This document shows, in pieces, positions 61,869-64,000 of a stretch of DNA of 64,000 nucleotides. This DNA comes from Penelope pileata. Its lineage: Eukaryota; Chordata; Aves; Galliformes; Cracidae. Positions within the stretch are counted from its first letter, which is position 1. Each line of letters begins with the position of its first letter. The stretch spans positions 1,061,901-1,125,900 of the forward strand of contig WBMW01004026.1 in the NCBI GenBank assembly GCA_013396635.1, in the 5' to 3' direction. Made by a program: the position numbers and the translations under genes. The notes under the pieces are model-generated. The model did no database searches, was not told the origin of the DNA, and saw only the letters and a program-made list of their open reading frames with translations.

Positions 61869-63300
61869 TTTTTAGAGGAGTATTTTTCCTCGTAAATAAA
61901 GATACAAGGCCTGGAAATGACTGGTGCAACTTATAAGAGAGATATATTCGTACATTTCAGCAGAGGCAGATGATGATCAAGCTGATGTTAATTCAATCTT
62001 GCAGTGACAGATTACTTCAGAAGCAGAATTATCTAGAAGTTCTGGTCTGCATCAACTTGATATTTACAAATAAACATTGAGTGGAATTTAAACTCCTACT
62101 AAAATGAAATTAGAAGAGTCACATCTGTGGTGCAGTGAATAAACTGCACTGAACCTCAGCAAGTAGTTTCTCTTTTGGTAGCTTTGCACAAAAAGGTGGT
62201 TCTAAAGTTGCTCTGGGCAGCATTAGTGCATTTAAGATTTTTCTTTCATTATGCAACATAATCTTCCTCAAACAGCAAAAAAAAAATCCTGAGTTTCACG
62301 CTTAAAATCGTAAACTTATTTTTAAAATCATGACATCTGTCAGGAGAAAACCAAAATACAGTTTTAATCCCAATGTTACAACCTGGCATACTGTTGTTTG
62401 CCTTTGTGGACTACAGAGATGATTCAAAGGAAGGTGCCGGTATTCTGAACTATATTTTCAGTCAGCTGGCATCCTCTGCTCTTTCCTCCAACCTGCATAT
62501 ATATCCACTCAGGAAAAAAAGTCACTAAGCCAGACTGTGTTACATAATATTTTCATGGTTTCAAAAGAGAGATACCAGTTAGTACCAGTTGAAAAGTCAT
62601 CCATGTGTAAGCTCTGTTTGATGCAAAGCTTCCATGTTTCTAATTTCCCTCACATTCGAAACAAAAAAAAAAACTCAGATAAATCCTGATTTCTGTACTT
62701 TTGATCAGGACACAGACAGTTGGAATCAGTCTGAGTGACAGCCTGCAAGGTAACTCGCTGCTGCCCTTCGTGACTTCAGCCTGGCAAGAATCATGATTTC
62801 TCAAGGATTTGTTGTGGTGGGAATGCTCTCACTGCACATTGACAGTAATCAATCTCACCTTTCAGGTACAACCTTGTTTTCTCCTTCTATTCCTAGTGTT
62901 ACTGCACAGAAACCAAAACCCAGATCCTGTCATCTTCCTCTTCTATTGCACCCATTCTCCTTCAAAATGACAAACTTCAGTTGAACTGATTTCGTATGTC
63001 TATGAGATTTCTTGCAGGACTTAGAGTCACTGGATGACATTTTGTCTGAGTTCCCTGTGCTGTTCCCTGGTGCAAAGCAGGTAGAAATCTGGCTGACCGA
63101 AAAGGAGGAAGATATGTTCTGAGTAGAGAATGATCTCCAAGCTGCACAGGGCATGATTTCTCTTAGTTTTCAAACAGTCACGTCCATCTCAGCTGATTAT
63201 TCTGAGCTGCCCAGTGGATGTCTAGCTGTTATTTTCTAGGCAATCTAGAGTAGAATTCGTCTTTGGCAACATCGGTTGCCAAAGCAAGCTAGAGGAATTT
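61869..63300. other. Single-copy non-coding DNA, no gene recognised
   Basis: AT-rich with short A runs near 62.28 and 62.66 kb. No repeat family or credible frame seen. Confidence 0.65.
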
Positions 63301-63565
63301 TGTTGTGGTTTAATCCCAGTAGGCAGCCAAGCCTCACACAGCAGCTTGTTCACTCCCTTCAATGGGTTGGGGAGAGAAAACTCGAGGATTGAGGTAAAGG
63401 CAGTTTACTATGTAAAGCAGAAGTTGTGCATACAGGCAAAGCAAACTGAGGAATTAATTCCCTACTTCCCATTCGCAGGCAGATGTTCAGCCACTTGCAG
63501 GAAAGCAGAGCTCATCGTGCATAATGGTTACTTGGGAAGACAAACGCTGCTCCATCTTCCTCCGT
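63301..63565 (+). mobile_element. Partial avian LTR, 5' portion
   Basis: It starts at 63301 with TGTTGTGGTTTAATCCCAGT, a typical LTR beginning with TG. It then follows a recognisable avian LTR order: GGCAGCCAAGCCTCACACAG, TGGGTTGGGGAGAGAAAAC, AGGCAGTTTACTATGTAAAG, TCCCTACTTCCCATTCGCAG, GGCAGATGTTCAGCCACTTG and GGTTACTTGGGAAGACAAAC. Similarity fades after about 63565, so the 3' half is missing. It is on the opposite strand to the LTRs at 14 and 23 kb and from a related but different family. No retroviral gene frames accompany it. The family name was not assigned; my recognition rests on memory of bird LTRs and not on a search. Confidence 0.75.
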
Positions 63566-64000
63566 GAACTGACTGTGGAATATGACCTGGAGATTTATAA
63601 ACTTATGAAGTTTGTCTGCTTAGTAATTATGTGCTTAATGTTGTTTTCTTAAGAATTGTACCTCTTGTGTCTGCTTACTCTAATGCTGCATCCTGGAAAA
63701 GTTGCAAAGAAAAAAAGGAAACAAAGGAAGTAATATAGCCATACCTAGTGTGTAATTTAGATAAGAAAGCTGCTATATATATATTTTTCATTCCATATCA
63801 CATCCAACTCTGAAATACAATGCATGAGGGAGTCACAGAATAACCTACAAGACAGCAGGACTGTACTTTGATGACATGGGCATAATTTCATTCTCCTGGG
63901 CAGTGAAGACTGACATGACTGGTCATAAAATATGAGACTCCAAGTGCACAACTGTTTGGATTTGCTGTATAAAGTGCTTGCAAAATGCAGTTCTTCAAGG
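63566..64000. other. Non-coding DNA with a short (TA)n run
   Basis: AT-rich. A short TATATATATAT run occurs at about 63772-63783. No gene or repeat family recognised up to the window end. Confidence 0.6.

Noticed and set aside
63825..63860. GAGTCACAGAATAACC as a minus-strand CR1 tail
   Set aside because: Only one octamer-like unit matches, and the sequence after it does not follow the CR1 3' UTR.
1..64000. CRISPR arrays, bacterial operons, phage or toxin systems
   Set aside because: No spaced direct-repeat arrays, no dense coding and no ribosome-binding patterns were seen. The DNA is avian in character throughout.

Overview
This is a 64 kb stretch of bird nuclear DNA. The main evidence is the set of CR1 LINE fragments: reverse-transcriptase pieces with an FADD box, 3' ends built from ATTCTRTG octamers, and heavy 5' truncation. 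Remnants of the GC-rich long terminal repeats (LTRs) common in birds support this. The CR1 types would suit a landfowl (chicken, turkey, quail group), but this is judged from memory and no alignment was run. I found no protein-coding gene I can name and no rRNA or tRNA gene. No bacterial or phage features are present. The window reads as a gene desert or the inside of a very long intron.

Layout. 1-5650: AT-rich single-copy DNA. 5651-10796: a minus-strand CR1 followed by a repeated block. Bases 6283-8321 recur at 8758-10796, and a CR1-only piece (8323-8756) sits between them, bounded by single N characters at 8322 and 8757. This looks like unmerged overlapping contigs rather than a biological duplication. 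10797-23750: single-copy DNA with one weak candidate exon (11275-11473), two minus-strand LTR remnants (14029-14947 and about 23150-23750) and a tiny CR1 tail (21588-21631). 23751-41849: a long AT-rich stretch with short palindromes, small tandem repeats and an enhancer-like motif cluster near 36.5-36.8 kb. 41850-42293: a plus-strand CR1 3' end. 47960-49022: a composite of a plus CR1 piece and a minus CR1 piece in contact. 53066-53831: two CR1 3' ends almost back to back; the first is interrupted by an N at 53478. 61693-61868: a CR1 scrap next to a purine-rich simple repeat containing the last N (61835). 63301-63565: the 5' part of another LTR.

The longest open frames (about 165-214 codons) lie wholly or partly in CR1 or LTR sequence. 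The one exception near that size (51906-52358, minus) resembles nothing I know. I see no convincing undescribed system. The points most worth checking are the assembly duplication, the composite CR1, the small palindromes and three candidate cis-regulatory clusters. Single-copy intervals are described as blocks so that empty stretches are explicit.
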